This document shows, piece by piece, positions 43,910 to 51,529 of a stretch of 64,000 nt of DNA; position 1 is the stretch's first letter, and the number at the start of each line of letters is the position of its first letter. Below the pieces are notes generated by a model. That model was not told the origin of the DNA. It saw nothing but the letters and a program-made list of their open reading frames with translations, and ran no database searches. Source of the DNA: Chryseobacterium soldanellicola (GTDB taxonomy: Bacteria > Bacteroidota > Bacteroidia > Flavobacteriales > Weeksellaceae); assembly GCF_900100115.1 (NCBI RefSeq), contig NZ_FNKL01000001.1, positions 682,001 to 746,000 of the forward strand. Reading direction: 5' to 3'. The position numbers and the translations under genes were made by a program.

Positions 43910-43918
43910 ACAAATTAA

Positions 43919-45430
43919 CTATTCATAATCCGGCATTTCTGCGTTATTGAAGAGAACTGCTCTGGTAAGATCGGTTAAAGAGCTATTAAGATCAATGGTC
44001 ATGACATTTCTCTGTGAAATATTATCGCTGGACGTATTCATGAAGAGAACCTGTGCGTTATTAGGAGAAAATCTGGGATCAAGATCATTGGTTCCCAAAG
44101 CTTTTTCGCTTTCCAAAGAAATGTCGTGTATCGTATTATTTGTTAAATCATACATAAAAATATGAGAATCAAGCTGTCTGTAATTCCCAGAAGCATCTTC
44201 GTATCCCGAAATATCGTGGGTATAAAGAAGAAAATGCCCGTCAACAGATACATTGAGCCCGCCAGTTGCCCCGTTTACGCCTGCAAGAACGGTTTTCAAA
44301 ACATTCCCCATCATATCGATAATGAATATTTTTGTATTATAGCCGTTAAAATTATTGGTTTTCAAAACAATTTTACTGCTGTCATAGCTCCAGTCGCATT
44401 CGGAGATCATGCTTCCGTCGGGTGTCGTATAAATTAATTGTAATCCACTTCCGTCTTTATTAATTTTATATAATTTATCAAAATTAGAGTAAATAATTTC
44501 GTTCCCGTTGGTTTTCCATGCAAAATCCATTTCATAATTATTAAAGCCTGCGGTAGGAACCGTCGTTACTTTAAAAGGATAGGAACCATCAGGATTTGCA
44601 GTGTAAATATGAGTATTTCCGCCTTCCGTTCTCATAAAAGCGATCAATCCTGCATTATTATTTTTTCTCGGTCGCCAGCTGTTATAAGAAAGATCTGTAA
44701 ACTGAAAATTATTTCCCGCCTGATCGCTGGAAATGATGTATAAATTTCCGTTCTGTTTTCGGACATAATGATAACGGTTTGCAGGAACGGTATTGGTAGT
44801 AAATTTCCCAAGCGCGCTTAAAACCGGCGGGTGAATGCCATCAGAGACAGACACCTGCCAAAAGTAACTTACACCAAATTTTAAATTAGGGAGTGTATAA
44901 TGATTAACCCCTAAATCATTAATCTGTATAATATTCGTATCAAGATTGTTTTTTATGGTTACATTATATTTTAGAACGTCATCTGCATCAGGATCTGTAG
45001 AACTCCATGTGAGCTCAACTGTTAAGGGCTGATTGACAGAATTATCTGTCGGGCTTAACAATAATGGCGTCGTGGGCGGTGAATTTAAAGATTCATCATC
45101 ATCCATTTCAAAAACCACCGATACAATTTGATTCTGATTCTGAAGATTAATGCCCTGAAAAGTGGTTAAATATCCTGATAACTCAGCTTTCACGGAATAA
45201 TTTCCAATCGGCATATCTGCAATTTCAAATGACCCGTCTGCACCGCTGAAAACCGTCTGTGTAGAAGGTGTTGTGAAGATTTTCACATTGGGAATCGGTT
45301 CATTAGTACCTCTTTTCACTACTTTTCCTTTTAGAGAGCCTGTCTGAGCCTGTTCTACAAGATCTTCGTTACAGGAAATCATGATAAACGAAAGGATAAA
45401 TATGCTGAGAATTTTTATTAAAGTTTTCAT
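43919..45430 (-). CDS. Lipoprotein with carboxypeptidase-regulatory-like, Fn3-like and beta-propeller domains
   Basis: 503 residues. Lipobox FIMISC (Cys at about residue 20). Domains in order: CarboxypepD_reg-like beta-sandwich (about 32-110, GSLKGKVVKRGTNEPIPNVKI), fibronectin-III-like (about 118-215, LTWSSTDPDADDVLKYNVTI), TolB/WD40-like propeller (about 225-500; repeats such as NTHIYTANPDGSYPFKVTT, YKINKDGSGLQLIYT). It lies 11 bp after csgG, so it is the last gene of the curli operon. A role at the cell surface in curli anchoring or interaction is inferred. Confidence 0.7.
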   Translation of the reverse strand: MKTLIKILSIFILSFIMISCNEDLVEQAQTGSLKGKVVKRGTNEPIPNVKIFTTPSTQTVFSGADGSFEIADMPIGNYSVKAELSGYLTTFQGINLQNQNQIVSVVFEMDDDESLNSPPTTPLLLSPTDNSVNQPLTVELTWSSTDPDADDVLKYNVTIKNNLDTNIIQINDLGVNHYTLPNLKFGVSYFWQVSVSDGIHPPVLSALGKFTTNTVPANRYHYVRKQNGNLYIISSDQAGNNFQFTDLSYNSWRPRKNNNAGLIAFMRTEGGNTHIYTANPDGSYPFKVTTVPTAGFNNYEMDFAWKTNGNEIIYSNFDKLYKINKDGSGLQLIYTTPDGSMISECDWSYDSSKIVLKTNNFNGYNTKIFIIDMMGNVLKTVLAGVNGATGGLNVSVDGHFLLYTHDISGYEDASGNYRQLDSHIFMYDLTNNTIHDISLESEKALGTNDLDPRFSPNNAQVLFMNTSSDNISQRNVMTIDLNSSLTDLTRAVLFNNAEMPDYE

Positions 45431-45441
45431 AGTTTATGTTT

Positions 45442-46806
45442 TTATTTATTTCCAATGTAAAAATTGAATCCTAACGCAAATCTCAATGCCTGATCTTTTC
45501 TCTGGCCGCTGATCAGGTTTTCCCAATCATCTTTAAAACCAATATCGTATTGAGTAGAAGCTCTCACAGCCACATTTTTAGCAAACATATATTCTAATCC
45601 GCCACCGATCTGACCTTTATACCGAGGTTTAACCTTAGAATACATTGCGCCCGCTCCACCGTAAATGTATGGACTGAATTTGTATTTAGGCAGCATCAGA
45701 TATTCCAGATTGACTTCCGGAATGAGGTAGGTACGTTTCAGAATTTTTTCATTTTCCTGGGTGAAGACATTTCCATTTAATTCAATATTAAAATTCGGGC
45801 TGATGAAATATTTTACTCCAATTTTTCCTCCGACGGTCATTTTAGGATTTACATAATCGTCTTTTACTTTTTGTGCTTCTACATTCGCAAAAATGGAGAA
45901 TTGCTGTCTGTAATCATTTGGAAATTTGTTCCCGATCAGTCTATTCTTATTATGATCCTGTTCCCTGTTATATTCATCAACGAGAGCCTGATAATTTCCA
46001 ACGTTGTCGACAGCTTTTCCCCAAATTTTATCTCTGATGCCCTCAACAATCAGAGACTTTACAGCCTTTTCGATGGCTTCGGTCACCGCTAGCTGGACCG
46101 GCTCATTCTGGGTAAGTCCCACCTCAGCTTCCAAAAGGCGTTCAGTGTCTATGTATCTAAAAAAACTTCCATTAATACTGGTCGAAAGAATGGTTTTTGA
46201 GGTATAAACTGTTTTTAAAATCTCACCATTCAAGGTAGAAACAGCACGAAGGTAAATCGTGATTCTGTCCTGTCTGTATTGTGTAGATGCCCCGATCCCG
46301 AAATATCTTGCGCCGATGCCTCCCGTCATAATATTGCTGTCGTAGGAAATTACGCCGCCTTCAAGAAGAATTCCTGCATATAAAAGTGGTGGTAGGGCCT
46401 GGCTGGTTTTATCGGCATCTTTTGCGTATTCCTGTCTTGTGGATCTGATAATTTGTCTTTCGTTTAAAAGATTGGCAATATTTTCTCTTTCAATGGGTAC
46501 AAACCAACGGCTGTCTTCCAAAGCTTTGATCAAAATTGTCGTTGTACCTTGTGGAACGGCTGTGCTCCAGTTGTTGCCGTTTTCTGCCGGTTTGTACTGC
46601 CCTGTCTGATCTCTGAATTTATAAACACCTATAACGATTTTTTCTTTCGGTAAAGGCAAATTATTGAGTTCGGTCGTATAGGAGGTATTTTCTCCCAGTG
46701 TAGATCTTTCAGGGCTGGATGGGAGCCCGAGCAAGGAGCCGCATCCCTGTGCAATGCACATCAGCACACCACTGAAAAATACTTTGGTGTAATTGTTTAC
46801 TCTCAT
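45442..46806 (-). CDS. csgG: CsgG-family curli secretion channel with C-terminal beta-barrel extension
   Basis: 454 residues versus about 277 in E. coli. Lipobox CIAQGC (Cys22). The CsgG core (IVIGVYKFRDQTGQYKP ... ILIKALEDSRWFVPIERENI ... LLYAGILLEGGVISYDSN ... YRQDRITIYLRAVS) ends near residue 265 (GIRDKIWGKAVDN). The remaining ~190 residues, after a linker, look like an 8-stranded OmpA-type barrel (GGKIGVKYFISPNFNIEL ... YIYGGAGAMYS ... GGGLEYMFAKNVAVRAS ... LRFALGFNFYIGNK). CsgG nonamers export curlin subunits. Located between csgF and the propeller lipoprotein. Confidence 0.9.
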   Translation of the reverse strand: MRVNNYTKVFFSGVLMCIAQGCGSLLGLPSSPERSTLGENTSYTTELNNLPLPKEKIVIGVYKFRDQTGQYKPAENGNNWSTAVPQGTTTILIKALEDSRWFVPIERENIANLLNERQIIRSTRQEYAKDADKTSQALPPLLYAGILLEGGVISYDSNIMTGGIGARYFGIGASTQYRQDRITIYLRAVSTLNGEILKTVYTSKTILSTSINGSFFRYIDTERLLEAEVGLTQNEPVQLAVTEAIEKAVKSLIVEGIRDKIWGKAVDNVGNYQALVDEYNREQDHNKNRLIGNKFPNDYRQQFSIFANVEAQKVKDDYVNPKMTVGGKIGVKYFISPNFNIELNGNVFTQENEKILKRTYLIPEVNLEYLMLPKYKFSPYIYGGAGAMYSKVKPRYKGQIGGGLEYMFAKNVAVRASTQYDIGFKDDWENLISGQRKDQALRFALGFNFYIGNK

Positions 46807-46834
46807 GGTTAATCTGGTTTTAGTTACTTTTTAG

Positions 46835-47245
46835 TTATTTTGGAATCACGATCTCGGATTGTTCTCCGGTTCCTGTGTCCAAAATATTAATCATCAAGCC
46901 TTGTGCGGTAGTGGTAATCTGTAAGTAAAGAGAGCCGAAAAGATAATTTCCGGGCTGTATGGTGCCTTCCCCAAACTGATCTTCAAATAATTTTCTGGAT
47001 AATTCACTCAAAACCTGACGGTTTAGGCTTTGGCTAAAACTATCAAGTGAATTCAACCCGTCGAGCAAATTTCCGTAATTGTTTTTTTCATCAAACTGAT
47101 TTTGGGCATTGGCAGAGCTTAAAAGCCATTGATAGTTAAAAGTATCGCCTCCGAATGCCGGATTAATGGGTTTGTAGACGAGTTGCTGAGATTTCCCGAG
47201 GAAAATCCCTGCAATAAAAGTCAAAATAATTATTAGCGTTTTCAT
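46835..47245 (-). CDS. csgF: Curli assembly protein CsgF
   Basis: 136 residues with a signal peptide; the conserved N-terminal part QQLVYKPINPAFGGDTFNYQWLLSSANAQN is diagnostic of CsgF (NPAFGG...). CsgF sits in the CsgG pore exit and couples secretion to nucleation. It lies between csgE and csgG. Confidence 0.92.
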   Translation of the reverse strand: MKTLIIILTFIAGIFLGKSQQLVYKPINPAFGGDTFNYQWLLSSANAQNQFDEKNNYGNLLDGLNSLDSFSQSLNRQVLSELSRKLFEDQFGEGTIQPGNYLFGSLYLQITTTAQGLMINILDTGTGEQSEIVIPK

Positions 47246-47256
47246 GGCGGGTGTTT

Positions 47257-47991
47257 TTAGTATATAAATTCATTTTTTATCAAATTTTTCTTTGCATTAA
47301 ACTCTTTGATGTATTTAAGGCTGTTCGCCAGCTGTTCTTTAAGATAATCTTCACTTGGATTGGTCATAAAACTGTAAATTACCTTATCGTCTATTTCAAT
47401 ATTGATCTGCCCGTTGGTTCCGCGAACGGGAAGTTCAGAAATGGTGATCGCAGAATTGCTTTTATCAGGAATCTGACTGTACTGAATGTAAAAAATATCA
47501 TAGAAATCTTTACCGATTTTGCTTTTGGTTTCGTCAATGGTAAGTCCTCGGAGCTCAAAAACAGCATCTTCTTCTACTTTGCTTACTTTCTTTTTAAATA
47601 AATTAGAATTAAGTTCAAGACTGTCTTTTGCGATCAGTTTTTGGGATTCTTCATCTTTAATATAAAGGAAAGCTTTCAAAGCGTCTTTTTTTTCGAGATT
47701 GATATTAATTTCCGATAAATTTTTAACCTCATTCGGATTTAAGGAAAATTTTCCGCTTTGCTTGTTGTTGGAAAGATTCCCGCCATCCCCTTTTTTAATT
47801 GAAACCAAAAGATAATTAAGCTCTTTATAAATATTGGTGTTATTGGTGACGATTGCTTTTAATTTGACCTGATTTTCTACAAACTCACTCTCGATTTTTG
47901 CAACAACCTTTTTCTCTTCCTGCGCAAAGGCAAGAAGCGAAAACAACATAAAAAAAAGGTAAAAAACCAAAGAATAAATTTTTCTCATCAT
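47257..47991 (-). CDS. csgE: CsgE with N-terminal CsgH-like domain
   Basis: 244 residues. Signal peptide to about residue 23. Residues ~28-125 form an Ig-like segment (VVAKIESEFVENQVKLKAIVTNN ... LNYLLVSIKKGDGGNLSNNKQSGKF) in the style of CsgH curli chaperones. Residues ~140-235 are CsgE (LRGLTIDETKSKIGKDFYDIFY ... PVRGTNGQINIEIDDKVIYSF). CsgE caps CsgG and selects curlin. E. coli CsgE is about 129 residues, so the extra domain is a fusion. Start may be the second Met (47988). Confidence 0.85.
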   Translation of the reverse strand: MMRKIYSLVFYLFFMLFSLLAFAQEEKKVVAKIESEFVENQVKLKAIVTNNTNIYKELNYLLVSIKKGDGGNLSNNKQSGKFSLNPNEVKNLSEININLEKKDALKAFLYIKDEESQKLIAKDSLELNSNLFKKKVSKVEEDAVFELRGLTIDETKSKIGKDFYDIFYIQYSQIPDKSNSAITISELPVRGTNGQINIEIDDKVIYSFMTNPSEDYLKEQLANSLKYIKEFNAKKNLIKNEFIY

Positions 47992-47998
47992 TTGTGTT

Positions 47999-48406
47999 TT
48001 AATAGTTTCTTACGAAAATCGTTTTATTGTCTCCTTTCACATCGATCTTCATGCCGTCTGAGATGCTGTTGCTACCCGTTATGTCAATAATATTATTGTT
48101 TCCCCGGGTCGTAACGGCGGTTTTGTTTTCAGTATCGGTGAATGAATTAATGAAATAAAGCGTATTGTAATCTCCGGTCTGTTGTACGGAAATATTGGTT
48201 TTAGCATTAATGGATAATTCCGCATTATTAAAATCTCCAACCTGAACGATATTGGAATAAGAAAGAATCGCAGGATCAGGATTCTGAGTGGCAATAACAT
48301 TGAGAATATTATTACTGTTGATCCGATTCCAGTCTATTTCCTGTGACTTTACGGTAAGGAAAATAAGAAGTGTACAGACACTCCATCCGAACTTAAACAT
48401 GGTCAT
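47999..48406 (-). CDS. Minor curlin-like protein (CsgB-like)
   Basis: 135 residues, signal peptide (start may be Met3, 48400). The mature part has a few degenerate curlin repeats (SNIVQVGDFNNAELSI, TNISVQQTGDYNTLYFI, GNNNIIDI, GDNKTIFVRNY). It lies between the major curlin and csgE. By analogy with CsgB it could nucleate the fibre; the repeats do not prove that role. Confidence 0.75.
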   Translation of the reverse strand: MTMFKFGWSVCTLLIFLTVKSQEIDWNRINSNNILNVIATQNPDPAILSYSNIVQVGDFNNAELSINAKTNISVQQTGDYNTLYFINSFTDTENKTAVTTRGNNNIIDITGSNSISDGMKIDVKGDNKTIFVRNY

Positions 48407-48416
48407 TAATTTTTAT

Positions 48417-48424
48417 TAAAGTTA
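48417..48424 (-). promoter_or_regulatory. Possible -7 box of the minor curlin gene (TAACTTTA)
   Basis: One mismatch to TAnnTTTG, on the minus strand, 11 bp before the ATG, so the leader would be very short. It matters because a curli operator-like motif lies 49 bases upstream of it. Confidence 0.3.
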
Positions 48425-48473
48425 CTTGATTAGCCTGTTGAAGAAAACACGTGTAGCAGGTACTGTTTTAAAA

Positions 48474-48492
48474 TCACGGTTTATGGTTACGA
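48474..48492 (-). promoter_or_regulatory. Operator-like motif upstream of the minor curlin gene
   Basis: TCACGGTTTATGGTTACGA agrees with 13 of 19 bases with the csgA-proximal motif (TCACCATTTACGGTATCAA), and both are preceded by AAAA. Single copy. Distance to the possible -7 box is 49 bases, as at csgA and both hcp genes. Confidence 0.35.
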
Positions 48493-48497
48493 TAAAA

Positions 48498-48522
48498 TTC
48501 CTGTTAAAAAGGAAAACAGGAA
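48498..48522 (-). terminator. Weak hairpin between the two curlin genes
   Basis: TTCCTGTT (48498-48505) pairs with AACAGGAA (48515-48522); on the minus strand TTTTAT follows. It probably attenuates read-through so that more major curlin than accessory protein is made. Confidence 0.45.
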
Positions 48523-48562
48523 GAACTTCCGTTCCTCCTGCTCCGCATTAATAATTATTTTA

Positions 48563-49381
48563 TTAATTGGATTGATTAACCATCAAAGAGTTACCATTTC
48601 CCATTTGAGTTCCAAGGTGCACGTGTGCATTTCCTGATTGATTTACCACTGCAAAGTTGGCGTCTCCTGTTTGCACATCGATGGCAGTATTAGAATCGCC
48701 TGACTGTAACTGGAATAATAGGTTACCGTCTCCCGTTTGTGCTCCCATTGCTACGTTATCATCTCCAACTTGTGCTGCAACCGCAATGTTACCATCCCCT
48801 AATTGGGTGTGAGTGGCGCTGTTATCATTTCCGGACTGATATTGCACAAGGATGTTTCCATCACCTACCTGCATACCGCTGGCGTCATTTCTTCTTCCAT
48901 CCTGTAATTGAAGAGCAAAGTTATCATCCCCTGCCTGTACAGAACTGGCATCGTTTCTTCTACCGTTCTGGAATTGGATAGCCGTGTTGTCGCTTCCTAA
49001 TTGCCAAGAAGAGACTTCATTTCTTCTACCGATCTGTGTTTGTTGAGTGCTGTTAGAAATTCCGGCTTGCCAAGTGGTTGCAGAGTTTCTGCTTCCCTGC
49101 TGGCTTACCGTGTTGGAATTAGCAAGACCCCATTGATCTACATCGATTGAGTTTCTGTTTCCGATACTTTCAGCGTCATTTGTGTTTAAAACTCCAACCT
49201 GATCGATATCGGCAGTATTTCGATTTCCATCTTGTGTTAAAGAGTTAATGTTTAATAATCCTGTCTGATCAACAGTTGCCGTATTCATGTTTCCATTTTG
49301 AGTACTTACATCAATATTTGCCTGTGCAAAAGTGAAACTCATAGCCATTAGTGTAAAAACACCAGTAATAAAGTTTTTCAT
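48563..49381 (-). CDS. Major curlin-like amyloid subunit (CsgA-like)
   Basis: 272 residues. Signal peptide MKNFITGVFTLMAMSFTFAQ. After a short N-terminal segment, residues 29-270 are exactly 22 consecutive 11-residue units of the form xGxxNxxxxxQ (for example DGNRNTADIDQ, NGRRNDASSVQ, LGDGNIAVAAQ), with no insertion or deletion, i.e. 11 full curlin repeats; only SN follows. E. coli CsgA has five repeats. It is the first gene of the curli cluster, and its promoter carries the twin TCACCATTTRC motif. Confidence 0.9.
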   Translation of the reverse strand: MKNFITGVFTLMAMSFTFAQANIDVSTQNGNMNTATVDQTGLLNINSLTQDGNRNTADIDQVGVLNTNDAESIGNRNSIDVDQWGLANSNTVSQQGSRNSATTWQAGISNSTQQTQIGRRNEVSSWQLGSDNTAIQFQNGRRNDASSVQAGDDNFALQLQDGRRNDASGMQVGDGNILVQYQSGNDNSATHTQLGDGNIAVAAQVGDDNVAMGAQTGDGNLLFQLQSGDSNTAIDVQTGDANFAVVNQSGNAHVHLGTQMGNGNSLMVNQSN

Positions 49382-49412
49382 AGTAGTAAAAATTAATTGG
49401 TTAATAGTGAGA

Positions 49413-49420
49413 CAAAGATA
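49413..49420 (-). promoter_or_regulatory. -7 box of the major curlin gene (TATCTTTG)
   Basis: Exact TAnnTTTG on the minus strand, 32 bp before the ATG. No clear -33 TTG, fitting an activator-dependent promoter. Confidence 0.65.
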
Positions 49421-49469
49421 GAAGCAAAAAAAAAGGCAGAAACCATGAGAAAAGTGTAAATTTTAAAAA

Positions 49470-49518
49470 TCACCATTTACGGTATCAATTGTCACCATTT
49501 GCAGGTTTTATGGTATCA
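49470..49518 (-). promoter_or_regulatory. Twin operator upstream of the major curlin gene
   Basis: TCACCATTTAC (49470-49480) and TCACCATTTGC (49492-49502) are direct repeats 22 bp apart; GGTATCA follows at 49481-49487 and again at 49512-49518. The near edge is 49 bases from the -7 box. It is the likely site of the CsgD-like LuxR regulator; the assignment is inference. Confidence 0.6.
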
Positions 49519-49627
49519 CCGAAATTAATTACGTAGGAATACGGTGAAGATAAAAGAAGTTTGGAAAACAAAAAACTACCCATCATTTATATTTTTTTGT
49601 AGCTGTTTCCCGCTTTCCGCACTCGCT

Positions 49628-49674
49628 ATTTTCTAGTTTCGGCGGCGGCTTCGCCGCCGCCGAAACTAGAAAAT
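49628..49674. repeat. Perfect 22-bp GC-rich palindrome
   Basis: 49628-49649 is the exact reverse complement of 49653-49674 with a TTC loop; the core is GGCGGCGGC. GC-rich in an AT-rich gap. Similar in form to the palindrome at 8832-8868. Confidence 0.75.
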
Positions 49675-49799
49675 GAGCTCAAACAAATGCTGCAATCTGG
49701 GCTAGAAAATGAACCGTCAATAAGTGAGTTGTAAATTATATGAAGCTGGAAACTGACTATTGGCAATTCACTTTTAAAATTCACATTTTTAACACCCCC

Positions 49800-49970
49800 G
49801 TCAAAAATTCTAAAGAATTTTTGACACCCCTCCAAAGGAAGAGAATTCCCGCTGTAAATCTTTTTGTCGTTTGTCATTGCGAAGAGCGGTGACGACGAAG
49901 CAATCTCAATAAGTTTTAAAAATAAGACCAGTCTTTTTAACTGTTGAGATCCTTTCAGGATGACAAGGGT
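49800..49970. repeat. Cluster of small dispersed-type repeats
   Basis: GTCAAAAATTC (49800-49810) and its exact complement (49815-49825) form a hairpin. Further on are GTCATTGCGAAGAGCGGTGA-type sequence (from about 49876) and GATCCTTTCAGGATGACAA (about 49949-49967), which matches 20308-20326 with one difference. The gap 49382-50053 otherwise holds the curlin promoter and no gene; a 119-codon minus-strand frame here is composed of these repeats. Confidence 0.55.
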
Positions 49971-50053
49971 GGCTGGAAAGCTCATAACTCATAATTTATA
50001 ACTAATAACTCATTTCCTCTTCCTTTCTTCAAAATATATTATTAAATTTGAGA

Positions 50054-50680
50054 ATGAGTTTTGGAAAAGATTTATTAAGGAAAATAAAAACTTCGGAATT
50101 GCCCGGAGAAATTGCACACGGTGTATTTTCACCACCTTACCGACATGCTTTTACGTATGATGAGGCTTTAACAAAGAATCCGAAATTTGCTGCTGTCAAC
50201 ATTGTCTTATACTTAAAAGACGATGAATGGCATTTTCCGCTGATCCAGAGAACGATTAACGAACACGACAGGCACAGCGGACAAATATCACTTCCCGGCG
50301 GAAAACGTGAGGAAATGGACAGAGATTTTGCAGAAACTGCCGTTCGCGAAACTTCAGAAGAAATCGGAATCGACAAACATTATGTAAGAATCATCAGAGA
50401 AATGTCTCCGATCTACATTCCCCCAAGTAATTTTTATGTTTATACCTACATTTCATATACCAAAAAGAATCCTCTTTTCGTTTTACAGCAAAGCGAAGCG
50501 GTAGAAATCATTGAATTCCCCATCACATCGTTTCTGAATCTTCCTGATGAGCCCGAAATTATGGCATTACCCTCCGCAGGCGGGAATGAAGTACCGGTTA
50601 TTAATTTTAACGGATATATTATCTGGGGAGCCACAGCAATGATTTTAAGCGAATTCAGCCAGTTGCTGAAAAAAATGTAA
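50054..50680 (+). CDS. Nudix hydrolase, CoA pyrophosphatase-like
   Basis: 208 residues from ATG 50054 (a TTG lies two codons earlier). It carries the Nudix box within GGKREEMDRDFAETAVRETS followed by EEIGI, and the preceding HSGQISLPGG pattern typical of the NudL-type CoA pyrophosphatases. It hydrolyses a nucleoside diphosphate-linked substrate, probably CoA or its derivatives, in the cytoplasm. It is followed by plsC, whose -7 box overlaps this gene's stop codon. Confidence 0.88.
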   Translation: MSFGKDLLRKIKTSELPGEIAHGVFSPPYRHAFTYDEALTKNPKFAAVNIVLYLKDDEWHFPLIQRTINEHDRHSGQISLPGGKREEMDRDFAETAVRETSEEIGIDKHYVRIIREMSPIYIPPSNFYVYTYISYTKKNPLFVLQQSEAVEIIEFPITSFLNLPDEPEIMALPSAGGNEVPVINFNGYIIWGATAMILSEFSQLLKKM

Positions 50681-50685
50681 CTTTG
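50678..50685 (+). promoter_or_regulatory. -7 box of the acyltransferase gene (TAACTTTG)
   Basis: Exact TAnnTTTG whose first three bases are the stop codon of the Nudix gene, 22 bp before the next ATG. The acyltransferase can thus be transcribed separately. Confidence 0.45.
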
Positions 50686-50707
50686 CACGATAGTGTTTAA
50701 TTGAGAG

Positions 50708-51514
50708 ATGGCGAAGAAAAATATTTTCACCGATGCATTCGGAACACCTTATTTTTTAAAAAGGGTAATCATTTTTATTTTAGGAATTGTATCTTACAGA
50801 AGATTCAACGGCTTTAATAAACTGAAAATAACTGGTACTGAACACCTTGTGGATCTTCCGGATTCCAATGTGCTTTTTGTGTGCAACCATCAGACTTATT
50901 TTGCAGATGTTGCAGCCATGTATCACGCATTCTGTGCCGTAAACAACGGATATTTAAATACCATAAAAAATCCCATCTATCTGTTAAATCCAAAGATCGA
51001 TTTTTACTACGTTGCCGCCGAAGAAACCATGAATAAAGGTATTCTTCCTAAAATATTCAAAATTGCCGGTGCCGTAACGGTAAAAAGAACCTGGAGAGCT
51101 GAAGGAAAAAACGTCAACAGATTAGTAGATCTTACAGAGGTGGATAATATTATGAAAGCCTTAGACAACGGCTGGGTAGCCACTTTCCCTCAAGGGACTA
51201 CGGCAGCTTTTGCACAAGGAAGAAGAGGAACCGCAAAATTGGTAAAAAATCAACGCCCGATCGTAATTCCTATAAAAATTAACGGATTCCGAAGAGCATT
51301 TGATAAAAAAGGCCTTCGCGTGAAGGTTACAGGCGTAAAACCTACCATGGAATTTAAAGCACCTCTAGATATCGATTACGATAAAGAAAATGCACACCAG
51401 ATTTTATTGAAAATCATGACTGCCATTGAGCAGACAGAAGATTTCAATTTATTACACAGTTATGATGAAGAATTGAAAGCTAAAAAATTAGAACAAAAGG
51501 ACTCGGATAATTAA
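50708..51514 (+). CDS. plsC: 1-acyl-sn-glycerol-3-phosphate acyltransferase family
   Basis: 268 residues. Acyltransferase motif I VCNHQTYFAD (HX4D), later TVKRTWRAEG and the FPQGTTAAFAQGRRG motif binding glycerol phosphate, then VIPIKI. It transfers an acyl chain in phospholipid synthesis at the inner membrane. It could also be another PlsC-family lipid acyltransferase. Followed after 15 bp by a small lipoprotein gene. Confidence 0.85.
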   Translation: MAKKNIFTDAFGTPYFLKRVIIFILGIVSYRRFNGFNKLKITGTEHLVDLPDSNVLFVCNHQTYFADVAAMYHAFCAVNNGYLNTIKNPIYLLNPKIDFYYVAAEETMNKGILPKIFKIAGAVTVKRTWRAEGKNVNRLVDLTEVDNIMKALDNGWVATFPQGTTAAFAQGRRGTAKLVKNQRPIVIPIKINGFRRAFDKKGLRVKVTGVKPTMEFKAPLDIDYDKENAHQILLKIMTAIEQTEDFNLLHSYDEELKAKKLEQKDSDN

Positions 51515-51529
51515 AGTAAGTAAAAAATT

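Noticed and set aside
48563..49381. Curlin repeats as a CRISPR-like or tandem DNA repeat
   Set aside because: The 33-bp periodicity is in a coding frame with variable codons; protein-level repeat only.
49626..49985. Minus-strand frame of 119 codons upstream of the curlin gene
   Set aside because: It runs through the palindrome and repeats (EAAAETRK is the palindrome translated), has no clear promoter or homology and uses codons unlike neighbours.
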